This document shows, piece after piece, positions 10,135 to 18,424 of a stretch of 64,000 nt of DNA. The position numbers and the translations under genes were made by a program. This DNA is from Zobellella iuensis (GTDB lineage: Bacteria; Pseudomonadota; Gammaproteobacteria; Enterobacterales; Aeromonadaceae). Location: positions 372,001-436,000 of the forward strand of contig NZ_JAERTZ010000025.1 in assembly GCF_016746085.1 (NCBI RefSeq), read 5' to 3'. Under the pieces are notes generated by a model. The model was not told where the DNA came from. It searched no databases and saw nothing but the letters and a program-made list of their open reading frames with translations. Numbering within the stretch: the first letter of the stretch is position 1; each line of letters begins with the position of its first letter.

Positions 10135-11988
10135 TTACAAATTCTGCTGCTGGCGGGCCTTGTAGGCCTCGTAGCGAGCGCGGGCTTCCTGCACCTGGCT
10201 GCGGGGCGACACTTCCGGCACCGCCACGTCCCACCAGGAGCCGCCCTCTTCGGTCACCACCAGGGCGTCGGTGTCCAGGGTCACCACATAGGTAACGTCC
10301 GAGGCCTTGGCCCGCGCCAGCGCCGCTTCCAGCTCCTTGATGTTGCCCACCTTCTCGCCTTTGGCACCCAGGGCGATGGCGTGGGCGGCAAAGTCGGTCT
10401 TGGGCGCGCCGCCTTCCACCGTCAGGCAGTCGTCCAGCATATTGTTGAAGCCGGGGCCGCCGCAGAACTGCTGCAGCCGGTGGATACAGCCGTAGCCGCG
10501 GTTATCGAGCACCACCACTATCATCTTCTGGCCCAGCATCACCGAGGTGGCGATCTCCGAGTTCAGCATCAGGTAGGAGCCGTCCCCCACCATCACGAAC
10601 ACCTCGGACTCGGGCCTTGCCATCTTCACCCCCAGGCCGCCGGCGATCTCGTAGCCCATGCAGGAATAGCCGTACTCCATGTGGTAGCCCTTGTGGTAAC
10701 GGGTACGCCACAGTTTCTGCAGCTCGCCGGGCAGGCCGCCGGCGGCGCAGACCACGATGTCCTGCTCCCCGGCGGCACGGTTGACCGCGCCCACCACTTC
10801 CGCGTCGGTGGGAAGTTCGGTGCCGCGATCCGTGGTGGCCACCTCCTGGGCATGCAGCCAGCGGGCACGCAGCTCGGCGGCTTTTTCCACCCAGCTACCC
10901 TCGGGCCGCCAGCCCTCGAGCCCGGCAATCAGCCTGGACAGGGTCAGTTTGGCATCGCCCACCAGGGGCTGCGCCTTGTGCTTGTAGGCATCGAAGGAGC
11001 CGACGTTGATGGATATGATGCGCGCATCCGGGTGGTACATGGCGCGGGAGCCGGTGGCGAAGTCGCCGAGCCGGGTGCCCACCGCCAGGATCAGGTCGCA
11101 GTCGGCGGACAAGGCATTGGTCGAAGCCGCGCCGGTGACGCCGATGGAGCCCATGTTCTGGGCATGATCCCAGGGCAGGGCGCCCTTGCCGGCCTGGGTC
11201 TCGCCCACCGGCAGCTGGTATTGGCTCACCAGTTGATCCAGCTCCTGGAGCGCGCCCGCGTAGTGCACCCCGCCCCCGGCGATCACCAGCGGCTTTTTGG
11301 CGGCCTTGATAAGGGCGATGGCCTCGGCCAGTTCCACCTGGTCCGGGGCCTGGCGGCGCAGCCGGTGCACCTTTTCCTCGAACAGGTGCGCCGGGTAGTC
11401 GTAGGCCATGGTCTGCACATCCTGGGGCAGCGCCAGGGTCACCGGGCCGCACTCCACCGGATCGGTCAGCACCCGCATCGCCTGGGGCAGCGAGGTCAGC
11501 AGCTGCTCGGGGCGGGTGATGCGGTCGAAGAAGCGGCTCACCGGCTTGAAGCAGTCGTTGGAGGTGATGGTGTGGTCGCTGAACACCTCCACCTGCTGCA
11601 GCACCGGATCCGGCTGGCGGGTGGCGAAGGTGTCCCCCGGCAGCAACAGTACCGGCAGGCGGTTGACGTGGGCCACGGCGGCGGCGGTCACCATGTTGGT
11701 GGAACCCGGACCGGCGGAAGCGGTACAGGCCATCATCCGCCGGCGGTTGTGGGTCTTGGCGAAGGCGATGGCGGCGTGGGCCATGCCCTGCTCGTTGTGG
11801 GCCCGGTAGGTGGGCAACACGTCGCGGGCCTGGTACAGCGCCTCGCCCACGCCGGCCACGTTGCCATGACCGAAGATGGCGAAGACCCCCTCGAACAGGG
11901 GCAGGATTTCCCCGTCGAGCTCCACTTTCTGCGCCGTCATAAACCTCACCAGGGCCTGGGCCATGGTCAGACGAAGGGTGTGGGACAT
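10135..11988 (-). CDS. iolD: 3D-(3,5/4)-trihydroxycyclohexane-1,2-dione acylhydrolase
   Basis: A thiamine-diphosphate enzyme of the acetolactate synthase superfamily, about 617 residues. It opens the ring of trihydroxycyclohexanedione to 5-deoxyglucuronate in inositol catabolism. Visible features are GHGNVAGVGEAL near the N terminus (thiamine-activating region), ACTASAGPGSTNM near residue 90 and the ThDP/Mg motif GDGSYLML followed by NSEIATS near residue 470. The start at 11988 has GGAG seven bases upstream; the upstream in-frame ATG at 11994 lies too close to that site. The iolC stop is two bases before, so the two genes are translationally linked. A 225-base gap carrying repeat copy A separates it from iolE. 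Confidence 0.95.
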   Translation of the reverse strand: MSHTLRLTMAQALVRFMTAQKVELDGEILPLFEGVFAIFGHGNVAGVGEALYQARDVLPTYRAHNEQGMAHAAIAFAKTHNRRRMMACTASAGPGSTNMVTAAAVAHVNRLPVLLLPGDTFATRQPDPVLQQVEVFSDHTITSNDCFKPVSRFFDRITRPEQLLTSLPQAMRVLTDPVECGPVTLALPQDVQTMAYDYPAHLFEEKVHRLRRQAPDQVELAEAIALIKAAKKPLVIAGGGVHYAGALQELDQLVSQYQLPVGETQAGKGALPWDHAQNMGSIGVTGAASTNALSADCDLILAVGTRLGDFATGSRAMYHPDARIISINVGSFDAYKHKAQPLVGDAKLTLSRLIAGLEGWRPEGSWVEKAAELRARWLHAQEVATTDRGTELPTDAEVVGAVNRAAGEQDIVVCAAGGLPGELQKLWRTRYHKGYHMEYGYSCMGYEIAGGLGVKMARPESEVFVMVGDGSYLMLNSEIATSVMLGQKMIVVVLDNRGYGCIHRLQQFCGGPGFNNMLDDCLTVEGGAPKTDFAAHAIALGAKGEKVGNIKELEAALARAKASDVTYVVTLDTDALVVTEEGGSWWDVAVPEVSPRSQVQEARARYEAYKARQQQNL

Positions 11989-11990
11989 CT

Positions 11991-13904
11991 TCATTCTCCT
12001 TGATGACGCTGACGCCAGAGGGCGATCAGATGATGGTAATTGCGTTTGATGGCTTCAATCAGACCCTGGTCGTCGAGCCGGCCGGCCAGCCAGTCGCGGC
12101 TGGGCGCGCCGAAGATGGTGCGGCCGATGGCGAAGCCCTTGACCAGCGCCTTGCCGGCGGCGGCGTTGAAGCCGGCCTGCAGCTCGGCTTGGGGCGCATC
12201 CAGGCCCAGGATCACCACCCCATGGCAGTGCGGGTCGCGCTCGGTGACCACGGCGGTGACCTCGTCCCAGCCGGTGCTCGACAGCGGCGGCAGTTTCCAC
12301 CAGTCGGGCTTGACCCCCAGGTTGTAGAAGCGCTTGATGGCACGCACGTAGAGCTCGTCGGTCTTGGGCATGTCCGCCGGCAGTATCACTTCCAGCAGCA
12401 GTTCGTGGCCGCTCTTGCAGCAGGCCTGGTACACCTCGGTGATCAGCCGCTCCTGCTCCAGGCGCAGCTCCACCTGATCTTCCGGATGATAGAACACCAG
12501 GCACTTGACGATATGCTCCAGCGGCCAGTCGATCAGCTGGCTGCCGATGTTGCCGTGCTCCAGACGCAGCGGGCGCGAGCTCGGCAGCTCCAGGGGGCGG
12601 CCTATCCACCAGCCCTGGCCGGTGATCTCGTTCAGCACCGGCTGGCCGAAGGTGGTGTCCGCCAGTATGCCGGCACGGCCCTTGAGCCCGGCCTCCTCCG
12701 CCACCTGGCGGCCGGCCTTGAGGATCAGTTTTTTCAGCCGGGGGATCTCGCCGATATCCGCCCCCGCCTCGATGGCCATGTCCACGAACTGGCGACGGTG
12801 ATCGAAGGCCAGGATGCAGAGATCGTCCCATTCCCTATCCCGGGTGGTGACCCGGTGCAGGTGGTTGAGGCGCGCATCCAGATCCGGACGCGGCACCGAC
12901 TCGGCACGGGACAGATAATCGTCCAGCTCTTCCTTGCTCGGCATGGCCGGGGCGCAACCGTGACGGGACACCACCAGGGCGCCGCAGGCGTTGGCGTAGC
13001 GGCAGGCCTGCTCCCAGCCCTCGTCGTTGAGGTAGCCGCGCAGCAGGCCGGACATAAAGGCGTCCCCCGCGCCCAGCACGTTGAGCACCTCCACCCTGAC
13101 CCCGTACACGGTCAGCCCCTGGTCCAGGGTCGCGGGAATGGCGCCCTCGAACACCGAGCAGCCGAGCGGGCCGCGCTTGCACACCAGGGCGGCACCGCTC
13201 ACCGCGCGCACCGCCTGCAGGGCGGCGACGGTGTCGGTGCTGCCGCCGGCGATATGGAACTCTTCCTCGGTGCCGACGATGACGTCGAACAGACCCAGCG
13301 TCTGCTGCAGCTGTTCGGTGACCGCGGCGGAGGGGATAAAGCGGGTCTCGCCGTCACCCCGGCTGGTCAGGCCCCAGAGCACCGGGCGGTAGTCGATGTC
13401 CAGCGCGGTTTTCACCCCGTGCCGGCGGGCGATCTCCAGCGCCTTCACCACGGCGGCGCGGGTATCCGGATGCGACAGGTGGGTACCGGTGATGGCCAGG
13501 CACCTGGCCGAGGCGATAAACTCCTCGTCGATGTCTTCCGCCCGTATGCCCATGTCGGCACAGTTTTCCCGGAAGAAGATCAGCGGAAAGGTATCCTCGT
13601 CCTTGATGCCGAGCACCACCAGGCCGGTGAGCCTGTCCTTGTCGGTTTTGAGGTGGCTCACGTCCACCCCCAGCCGGGCCAGCTCCTCGCGCAGGAAACG
13701 ACCCATGTGGTCGTCCCCCACCCGGGACAGCATGGCGGATTTCAGGCCCTGGCGGGCGGTGCCGTAGGCCAGGTTACCGCTGGAGCCCCCCAGGTATTTG
13801 GCGAAGCTGCCCATGTCTTCCAGGCGGGCGCCGATCTGCTGGCCATACAGGTCGACGGCCACCCGCCCAAGGCAAATCACATCCAGGTGCTTTCGTGCTG
13901 ACAT
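11991..13904 (-). CDS. iolC: 5-dehydro-2-deoxygluconokinase fused to DUF2090 aldolase-like domain
   Basis: At 637 residues this is about twice the size of a plain sugar kinase. Residues 1-320 are a PfkB/ribokinase-type kinase: the N-terminal GGSSGNLAYG and the catalytic signature LGAGDAFMSG identify the IolC function, phosphorylation of 2-deoxy-5-keto-D-gluconate. Residues about 325-637 match DUF2090, an aldolase-like TIM barrel (LAFDHRRQF, KPDWWKLPP, HCHGVVILGLDAP), which probably replaces IolJ and splits the kinase product to dihydroxyacetone phosphate and malonate semialdehyde. The fusion is known in proteobacterial iol operons. The start has GGAGG seven bases upstream. Confidence 0.93.
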   Translation of the reverse strand: MSARKHLDVICLGRVAVDLYGQQIGARLEDMGSFAKYLGGSSGNLAYGTARQGLKSAMLSRVGDDHMGRFLREELARLGVDVSHLKTDKDRLTGLVVLGIKDEDTFPLIFFRENCADMGIRAEDIDEEFIASARCLAITGTHLSHPDTRAAVVKALEIARRHGVKTALDIDYRPVLWGLTSRGDGETRFIPSAAVTEQLQQTLGLFDVIVGTEEEFHIAGGSTDTVAALQAVRAVSGAALVCKRGPLGCSVFEGAIPATLDQGLTVYGVRVEVLNVLGAGDAFMSGLLRGYLNDEGWEQACRYANACGALVVSRHGCAPAMPSKEELDDYLSRAESVPRPDLDARLNHLHRVTTRDREWDDLCILAFDHRRQFVDMAIEAGADIGEIPRLKKLILKAGRQVAEEAGLKGRAGILADTTFGQPVLNEITGQGWWIGRPLELPSSRPLRLEHGNIGSQLIDWPLEHIVKCLVFYHPEDQVELRLEQERLITEVYQACCKSGHELLLEVILPADMPKTDELYVRAIKRFYNLGVKPDWWKLPPLSSTGWDEVTAVVTERDPHCHGVVILGLDAPQAELQAGFNAAAGKALVKGFAIGRTIFGAPSRDWLAGRLDDQGLIEAIKRNYHHLIALWRQRHQGE

Positions 13905-13940
13905 TCTTCTCTCCTCCGGGACGGGTCCCTCTAGTCCTTT

Positions 13941-15077
13941 TTACTGAATTTCTTCCACATGGATCCACTGGCGGCGTTCGGCCGACAGGGCGATGGCGTC
14001 CAGTACCCGGGAGACCCTCCAGCCTTCCTCGAAGTCGGGCCACAGGGGGCTGCCGGCGGCGATGCCGTCCACCAGATCGCGGATTTCCACGGTTTTCTGA
14101 TCGTTGAAGCCGAAGCCATGGCCGGCGCTGATGCAGAAGGCGGCATAGTCCGGATGCTCGGGGCCCAGCAGCAGGGTCTTGAAGCCCTGGCGGCCCTGGT
14201 CGTCGTCGTGCCGGTAAAGCTTGAGCTCGGCCATCCGCTCCTGGGTATAGCTGATGCAGCCCCGGGTGCCGGTGATCACATAGCCGAGACCCATCTTGCG
14301 GCCGCAGGCGATGCGCGAGGTCTCGATCTGGCCCATGACGCCGGATTCGAAACGCAGCAGGGCGTGGGCCTGGTCTTCGTTTTCCACCGGCAGCAGCCGG
14401 GACGGCGCGCGCGGATCCGGCCGCTCGCCGATGATGGTCTGCATATCGCCGCTCACGCTGGCTACCCGGGAGCCCACCAGGTAGTGGGCCATGTTGATGA
14501 TATGGGCGCCGAGATCGCCCAGGGCCCCCAGGCCGGCGCTGTCCTTGCGGCAGTGCCAGTCCAGCGGGGTGGCCGGGTTGGCCATGTAATCTTCATTATG
14601 GGTGCCGTAGAAGTGCACCACCTCGCCGATCTCCCCCCGCGCTATGATCTGGCGCGCCAGCTGGGTAGCGGGGTTTTTCATGTAGTTGAAACCCACCAGG
14701 GTCTTGACCCCGGCCCGGCGGGCCGCCTCCACCATTTCGGCGGCGTCGCGGGTGGACAGCGCCAGCGGCTTTTCGGAATAGACGTGCTTGCCGTGGGCGA
14801 TGGCGGCCAGGGCCATTTCCTTGTGCAGGAAGTTGGGGGCGCAGATGTCGACCACGTCGATGGCCGGGTCGGCCACCAGTTCGCGCCAGTCGCCGGTGGC
14901 GCGGTTGAAGCCCAGGCTCTCGGCCTGGCGGGCCGCCAGCTCCGGGGTCACCTCGGCCAGCATCTCCCGCACCAGTTGCCCCTTGAGCGGGAACACCACC
15001 GGCGCCTGGGCGTAGGCGATGGCGTGGCAGCGCCCGATATAACCGGTCCCGATCAGTCCCACTCGTACTTGCTGCAT
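13941..15077 (-). CDS. Gfo/Idh/MocA oxidoreductase of the inositol operon
   Basis: A 378-residue NAD(P)-dependent sugar/inositol dehydrogenase. The Rossmann motif GLIGTGYIGRCHA is at the N terminus, the family signature SEKPLA near residue 95, and DLGAHIINMAHYLVG near residue 190 carries the catalytic Asp/His. As the first gene of the iol operon it probably oxidises an inositol isomer or a related polyol. It is longer than canonical IolG (about 330 residues), so calling it IolG would be an overreach. The start at 15077 is preceded by GAGG with an 8-base spacer; a longer frame to 15116 lacks a site. Confidence 0.88.
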   Translation of the reverse strand: MQQVRVGLIGTGYIGRCHAIAYAQAPVVFPLKGQLVREMLAEVTPELAARQAESLGFNRATGDWRELVADPAIDVVDICAPNFLHKEMALAAIAHGKHVYSEKPLALSTRDAAEMVEAARRAGVKTLVGFNYMKNPATQLARQIIARGEIGEVVHFYGTHNEDYMANPATPLDWHCRKDSAGLGALGDLGAHIINMAHYLVGSRVASVSGDMQTIIGERPDPRAPSRLLPVENEDQAHALLRFESGVMGQIETSRIACGRKMGLGYVITGTRGCISYTQERMAELKLYRHDDDQGRQGFKTLLLGPEHPDYAAFCISAGHGFGFNDQKTVEIRDLVDGIAAGSPLWPDFEEGWRVSRVLDAIALSAERRQWIHVEEIQ

Positions 15078-15137
15078 CTTTAACACCTCTATTTCTGGCG
15101 CCAGGCTGGCTGTCACATTTCATTTTCTTATTTATAC

Positions 15138-15151
15138 GAAACAATTATTTC
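15138..15151 (-). promoter_or_regulatory. Candidate IolR operator in iol promoter
   Basis: GAAA-N6-TTTC lies 60 bases upstream of the first iol gene. Rhizobial IolR (RpiR family) is reported to recognise GGAA-N6-TTCC, so this is a plausible relative. A matching half-variant occurs before iolR at 15866. The assignment is inferred. Confidence 0.4.
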
Positions 15152-15230
15152 ATTATCAACCCAACGTGAAATATTTGTATGTAAATGTGATGCGGCACGC
15201 ACTTCTTAGCGCCTGTTGATGATCTGCAGT

Positions 15231-15338
15231 ACTCGGCCAAAGCGCCCTGCTCCGCCGACACGCCGTAAACCCATCCCTGGGGGCTCCGCCGCGCCCTCCC
15301 TGGCGCGGAGGGTCGGCAGAGCAGCACCCTTTGTCCTC
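15231..15338 (-). repeat. Palindromic intergenic repeat, copy B
   Basis: A more diverged copy of the element at 9991-10095. On the minus strand it reads GGACAAAGGGTGCTGCTCTG, CCGACC, a palindromic centre of GCGCCAGGGAGGGCGC, CAGGGATGGGTTTACGGCGT, then GTCGGCGGAGCAGGGCGC and TTTGGCCGAG. It lies between the iol operon and iolR, next to copy C. Confidence 0.75.
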
Positions 15339-15400
15339 CTCCAGAGCGCCAGCGTCGTCTGCTGATACGGTTATCAGACCACAGCGGAGCTTGAAAGAGG

Positions 15401-15650
15401 CAACAGGGATGGCCTCCGCCGACCGTCACCTGCCAGGGGGCGCGAAGCGCCTAGCACCGCCGCCAGCATCGCGAAGCGATGATACGGCGGTTTCCGCGAC
15501 ATCCGGCAGGTGCGAGCCTACAGGGGGCGAGCTTGTCTCGCCGTGACGAGCCATTTCGGCCTGAGCGAACATCCAATGAATGTTCGCAGCAGGCCGAAAT
15601 GGCGAGTGTCATATTTTGCGGCGTGTCGGCGGAGGTGGCCCTGTTGACTC
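15401..15650 (+). repeat. Palindromic intergenic repeat, enlarged copy C
   Basis: It has the same outer and inner blocks as copy D (CTCCGCCGACCGTCACCTGC at 15413, GGCAGGTGCGAGCCTACA at 15505, GCGGCGTGTCGGCGGAG near 15619) but two extra segments. About 63 bases sit in the first hairpin (about 15440-15503) and about 95 in the second (about 15523-15617). Both are themselves palindromic, for example CATTTCGGCCTGAGCGAACA pairing with ATGTTCGCAGCAGGCCGAAATG around 15575. Confidence 0.7.
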
Positions 15651-15865
15651 TTCTCTGCGTTGCAACAGACAACAAATAGCCGACTGGTCAGTTTTCAAAC
15701 TGATCGGTACTCCAGCCCCTGCCGCCCTGTTCCGCCCTGGGCGGAAAGAAAGAGAAAGCGACTGATTCCCCGATACTTTTATGATGGAACCAGGAGGCCG
15801 GATGTACGCGGGGATGGGAGACTATCGGGAATCTTTTTGTCCACTGAATCGATTAACCATGAAAT

Positions 15866-15879
15866 GGAATGTTTATTTC
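15866..15879 (+). promoter_or_regulatory. Candidate IolR operator in iolR promoter
   Basis: GGAA-N6-TTTC lies within an AT-rich stretch 75-88 bases upstream of the iolR start. It resembles the site at 15138-15151 and would allow autoregulation. No other features were recognised between 15651 and 15953. Confidence 0.4.
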
Positions 15880-15953
15880 GATGCAATATTTCATTTACAC
15901 TGGATACAGGATCGCCGGCAGCCGGCCGGGCGAACAGCAAGCTTCAGAGAGCC

Positions 15954-16820
15954 ATGATGTCAGCACCCAACACCTATTCCGAGTTACAGGATGTGATCCG
16001 CAGCCGCTACGGCGAACTCAGCAAACGGCTGCAGCAGGTCGCCGCCTACGTGCTCGACAACACCAACAGCGTCGCCTTCGACACCGTGGCCATCATCGCC
16101 GAACGGGCCGATGTGCCGCCCTCCACCCTGATCCGTTTCGCCAACGCCTTCGGCTACAGCGGCTTCAACGACATGAAGCAGGTGTTCCGCCGCCACCTGG
16201 TGGAGGAAACCGCCAACTACACCGACCGGGTACGGCTGTTCCGGGAGCTGGAGGATCAGGCCGCCCCCGAACGCCCCGAGGAAATCCTGAACGAATTCGC
16301 CCGGGCCAACGCCCAGGCCCTGCAGCAGCTGGCGGCGCAGACCTCGGCGGAAGATCTGAACAAGGCGGTGCTGGCCCTGGCCGAGGCGGAGAACATCTAC
16401 GTCATCGGCCTGCGCCGCTCCTTCAGCGTGGCCACCTACCTCACCTACGCCCTGCGCCACCTCAACCGGCGCGCCTTCCTGATCGACGGCCTGGGCGGCA
16501 TGTTCAAGGAGCAGCTGGAACTGATCGGCCCCAAGGACGTGGTGGTGGCCATCAGCTTCTCGCCCTATGCCCAGGAAACCCTGGTGCTGACCGAAACCGC
16601 TGCCGGCGTGGGCGCCAGGCAGATCGCCATTACCGACAGCCAGGTCAGCCCCCTGGCTTCCTTCAGCGATATTTGCTTCGTGGTCAAGGAAGCCCAGGTG
16701 GACGCCTTCCGCTCCCAGTCCGCCAGCCTGTGCCTGGTGCAAACCCTGGCGGTGTCCCTCGCCTTCCACGACGAAAAGGATACGAGCGGTAAAAAAAAAC
16801 GCGCTAACGCGCGTTTCTGA
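15954..16820 (+). CDS. iolR: RpiR-family transcriptional regulator of inositol catabolism
   Basis: A 288-residue regulator divergent from the iol operon. Residues 1-80 form the RpiR helix-turn-helix (TVAIIAERADVPPSTLIRFA, then FGYSGFNDMKQVFR). Residues about 120-260 form a SIS domain (IGLRRSFSVATYL, ISFSPYAQETL) that binds a phosphosugar. Probably it represses the iol genes until an inositol catabolic intermediate accumulates. Two adjacent ATGs (15954, 15957) are possible starts. Longer in-frame readings extend into repeat DNA and look unlikely. The last codons (KKKRANARF) are encoded by a hairpin that works as a terminator for the opposite strand. Confidence 0.88.
   Translation: MMSAPNTYSELQDVIRSRYGELSKRLQQVAAYVLDNTNSVAFDTVAIIAERADVPPSTLIRFANAFGYSGFNDMKQVFRRHLVEETANYTDRVRLFRELEDQAAPERPEEILNEFARANAQALQQLAAQTSAEDLNKAVLALAEAENIYVIGLRRSFSVATYLTYALRHLNRRAFLIDGLGGMFKEQLELIGPKDVVVAISFSPYAQETLVLTETAAGVGARQIAITDSQVSPLASFSDICFVVKEAQVDAFRSQSASLCLVQTLAVSLAFHDEKDTSGKKKRANARF
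16793..16816 (-). terminator. Terminator of the pst-phoU operon inside iolR
   Basis: On the minus strand arms AAACGCGC and GCGCGTTT with a 4-nt loop are followed by nine T. It lies 40 bases after the phoU stop and overlaps the last codons of the convergent iolR gene. Confidence 0.85.
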
Positions 16821-16855
16821 GTAACACCAGGCCGCATCGCGCGGCCTTGTCGTAT

Positions 16856-17563
16856 CTACCTGCCCAGCATATTGTGGATATCTTCGTCGCTGATATGGCG
16901 TACGTCCTTGCCCTTGACGAAGTAGATGATGTATTCGCACAGATGCTGCACCCTGTCCCCCACCCGTTCCAGGGAGCGGGCGCACCAGAGCACGTTCAGC
17001 ACCTGGGGGATGGTACGCGGGTCTTCCATCATAAAGGTCATCAGCTCGCGGATGATGGACTCGTATTCCCGATCCACCTTGTCGTCTTCCTTGTGCACTT
17101 CGATGGCCGCCTCCACATCCATGCGGGCGAAGGCGTCCAGCGCCTCGTGCAGCATCTTGACGGTGCGTCGGCCCATGTTCTCCATCGACACCAGCGGCGG
17201 CTGCTTCTTGTTGGCGTTGTCCAGCAGCATCATGCCGATGCGCTTGGCCACATCACCGATGCGCTCCAGATCGGTGATGGTCTTGATGATGGCCAGCACC
17301 AGGCGCAGGTCGGAGGCCGCCGGCTGGCGCTTGGCGATGATGCGGGTGCACTCCTCATCGATCTGCACCTCCAGGCCGTTGACCTTGTGATCGTTGGCCA
17401 CGATTTGCCGGGCCATGTCCATGTCCTGCTCGTGGATGGCGGTGATGGCGTCGCTCAGTTGTTGCTCCACCAGGCCGCCCATCACCAGCACCTGGTTCAG
17501 CACCCCCTCCAGCTCCACGTTGAACTGGCCGGAGATATGCTTCTTGAGATTGATCTTGTCCAT
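16856..17563 (-). CDS. phoU: Phosphate signalling protein PhoU
   Basis: A 235-residue protein made of two three-helix PhoU repeats, each with an acidic metal-binding signature: [13 protein letters not shown] near residue 97 and [15 protein letters not shown] near 200. It links the Pst transporter with PhoR so that PhoB is silenced when phosphate is ample. It is the last gene of pstCAB-phoU, 12 bases after pstB. Length is close to the 241 residues of E. coli PhoU. Confidence 0.97.
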   Translation of the reverse strand: MDKINLKKHISGQFNVELEGVLNQVLVMGGLVEQQLSDAITAIHEQDMDMARQIVANDHKVNGLEVQIDEECTRIIAKRQPAASDLRLVLAIIKTITDLERIGDVAKRIGMMLLDNANKKQPPLVSMENMGRRTVKMLHEALDAFARMDVEAAIEVHKEDDKVDREYESIIRELMTFMMEDPRTIPQVLNVLWCARSLERVGDRVQHLCEYIIYFVKGKDVRHISDEDIHNMLGR

Positions 17564-17575
17564 GGTTCGGGATCC

Positions 17576-18394
17576 TTAACCGTAGCGTCCGGTAATATAG
17601 TCTTCGGTCTTCTTCTTGCTGGGCGTGGTGAACAGGGTATTGGTGTCGCTGTACTCGATCAACTCCCCCATGTACATGAAGGCGGTATGATCCGACACCC
17701 GCGCCGCCTGCTGCATGTTGTGGGTCACTATCACCACGGTGAACTGGTTCTTGAGGGTGTTGATCAGCTCCTCGATCACCAGGGTAGAGATGGGATCCAG
17801 GGCGGAGGTCGGCTCGTCCAGCAGCAGTACTTCCGGCTCTATGGCGATGGCCCGGGCGATCACCAGCCGCTGCTGCTGACCGCCGGACAGGCCGAAGGCG
17901 TTGTCGTGCAGCCGGTCCTTGACCTCGTCCCACAAGGCGGCGCCGCGCAGGGAGCGCTCCACCGCCTCGTCCAGCCGGCGCCGGTCGTTGATGCCCTGCA
18001 GGCGCAGGCCATAGACCACGTTCTCGTAGATGGACTTGGGGAAGGGATTGGGCCGCTGGAACACCATGCCCACCCGACGGCGCAGGGATGCCACATCCAC
18101 CCCCTTGCCGTAGATGTTCTGCTCGTGCAGCAGGATCTCGCCTTCGATGCGGCAGCTGTCCACCAGATCGTTCATCCGGTTGATGCAGCGCAGCAGGGTC
18201 GACTTGCCGCAACCGGACGGGCCGATAAAGGCGGTCACCTGGCCCTTGGCGATCTTCATGTCCACGTTGAACAGCGCCTGCTTGTCGCCATAGAACAGGC
18301 TGAGATCGCGGATTTCCAGGGCGGTCTGCTCTTCGCTCAGTTGGCTGATATCGAGTACGGCGTCCTGGGTCATGGTCGGTGCTACGTTAATCAT
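17576..18394 (-). CDS. pstB: Phosphate ABC transporter ATP-binding protein
   Basis: A 272-residue ABC ATPase with Walker [10 protein letters not shown] near residue 58, the LSGGQQQRL signature, Walker [14 protein letters not shown] and the switch histidine in [10 protein letters not shown]. It energises phosphate uptake through PstC/PstA. The N terminus is about 15 residues longer than E. coli PstB; an internal Met at residue 8 (MTQDAV) is an alternative start. It is 30 bases downstream of pstA. Confidence 0.97.
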   Translation of the reverse strand: MINVAPTMTQDAVLDISQLSEEQTALEIRDLSLFYGDKQALFNVDMKIAKGQVTAFIGPSGCGKSTLLRCINRMNDLVDSCRIEGEILLHEQNIYGKGVDVASLRRRVGMVFQRPNPFPKSIYENVVYGLRLQGINDRRRLDEAVERSLRGAALWDEVKDRLHDNAFGLSGGQQQRLVIARAIAIEPEVLLLDEPTSALDPISTLVIEELINTLKNQFTVVIVTHNMQQAARVSDHTAFMYMGELIEYSDTNTLFTTPSKKKTEDYITGRYG

Positions 18395-18424
18395 CTTGTT
18401 ACCTCAAAGCTATGGCTGTCTTGA

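Noticed and set aside
9976-12003. A 675-codon plus-strand frame opposite iolD
   Set aside because: Antisense shadow of a certain gene; no recognisable domain.
9991-15650. CRISPR-like array suggested by recurring palindromes in the iol region
   Set aside because: The copies are few, about 100 bp or longer, unevenly spaced and without unique equal-length spacers or cas genes.
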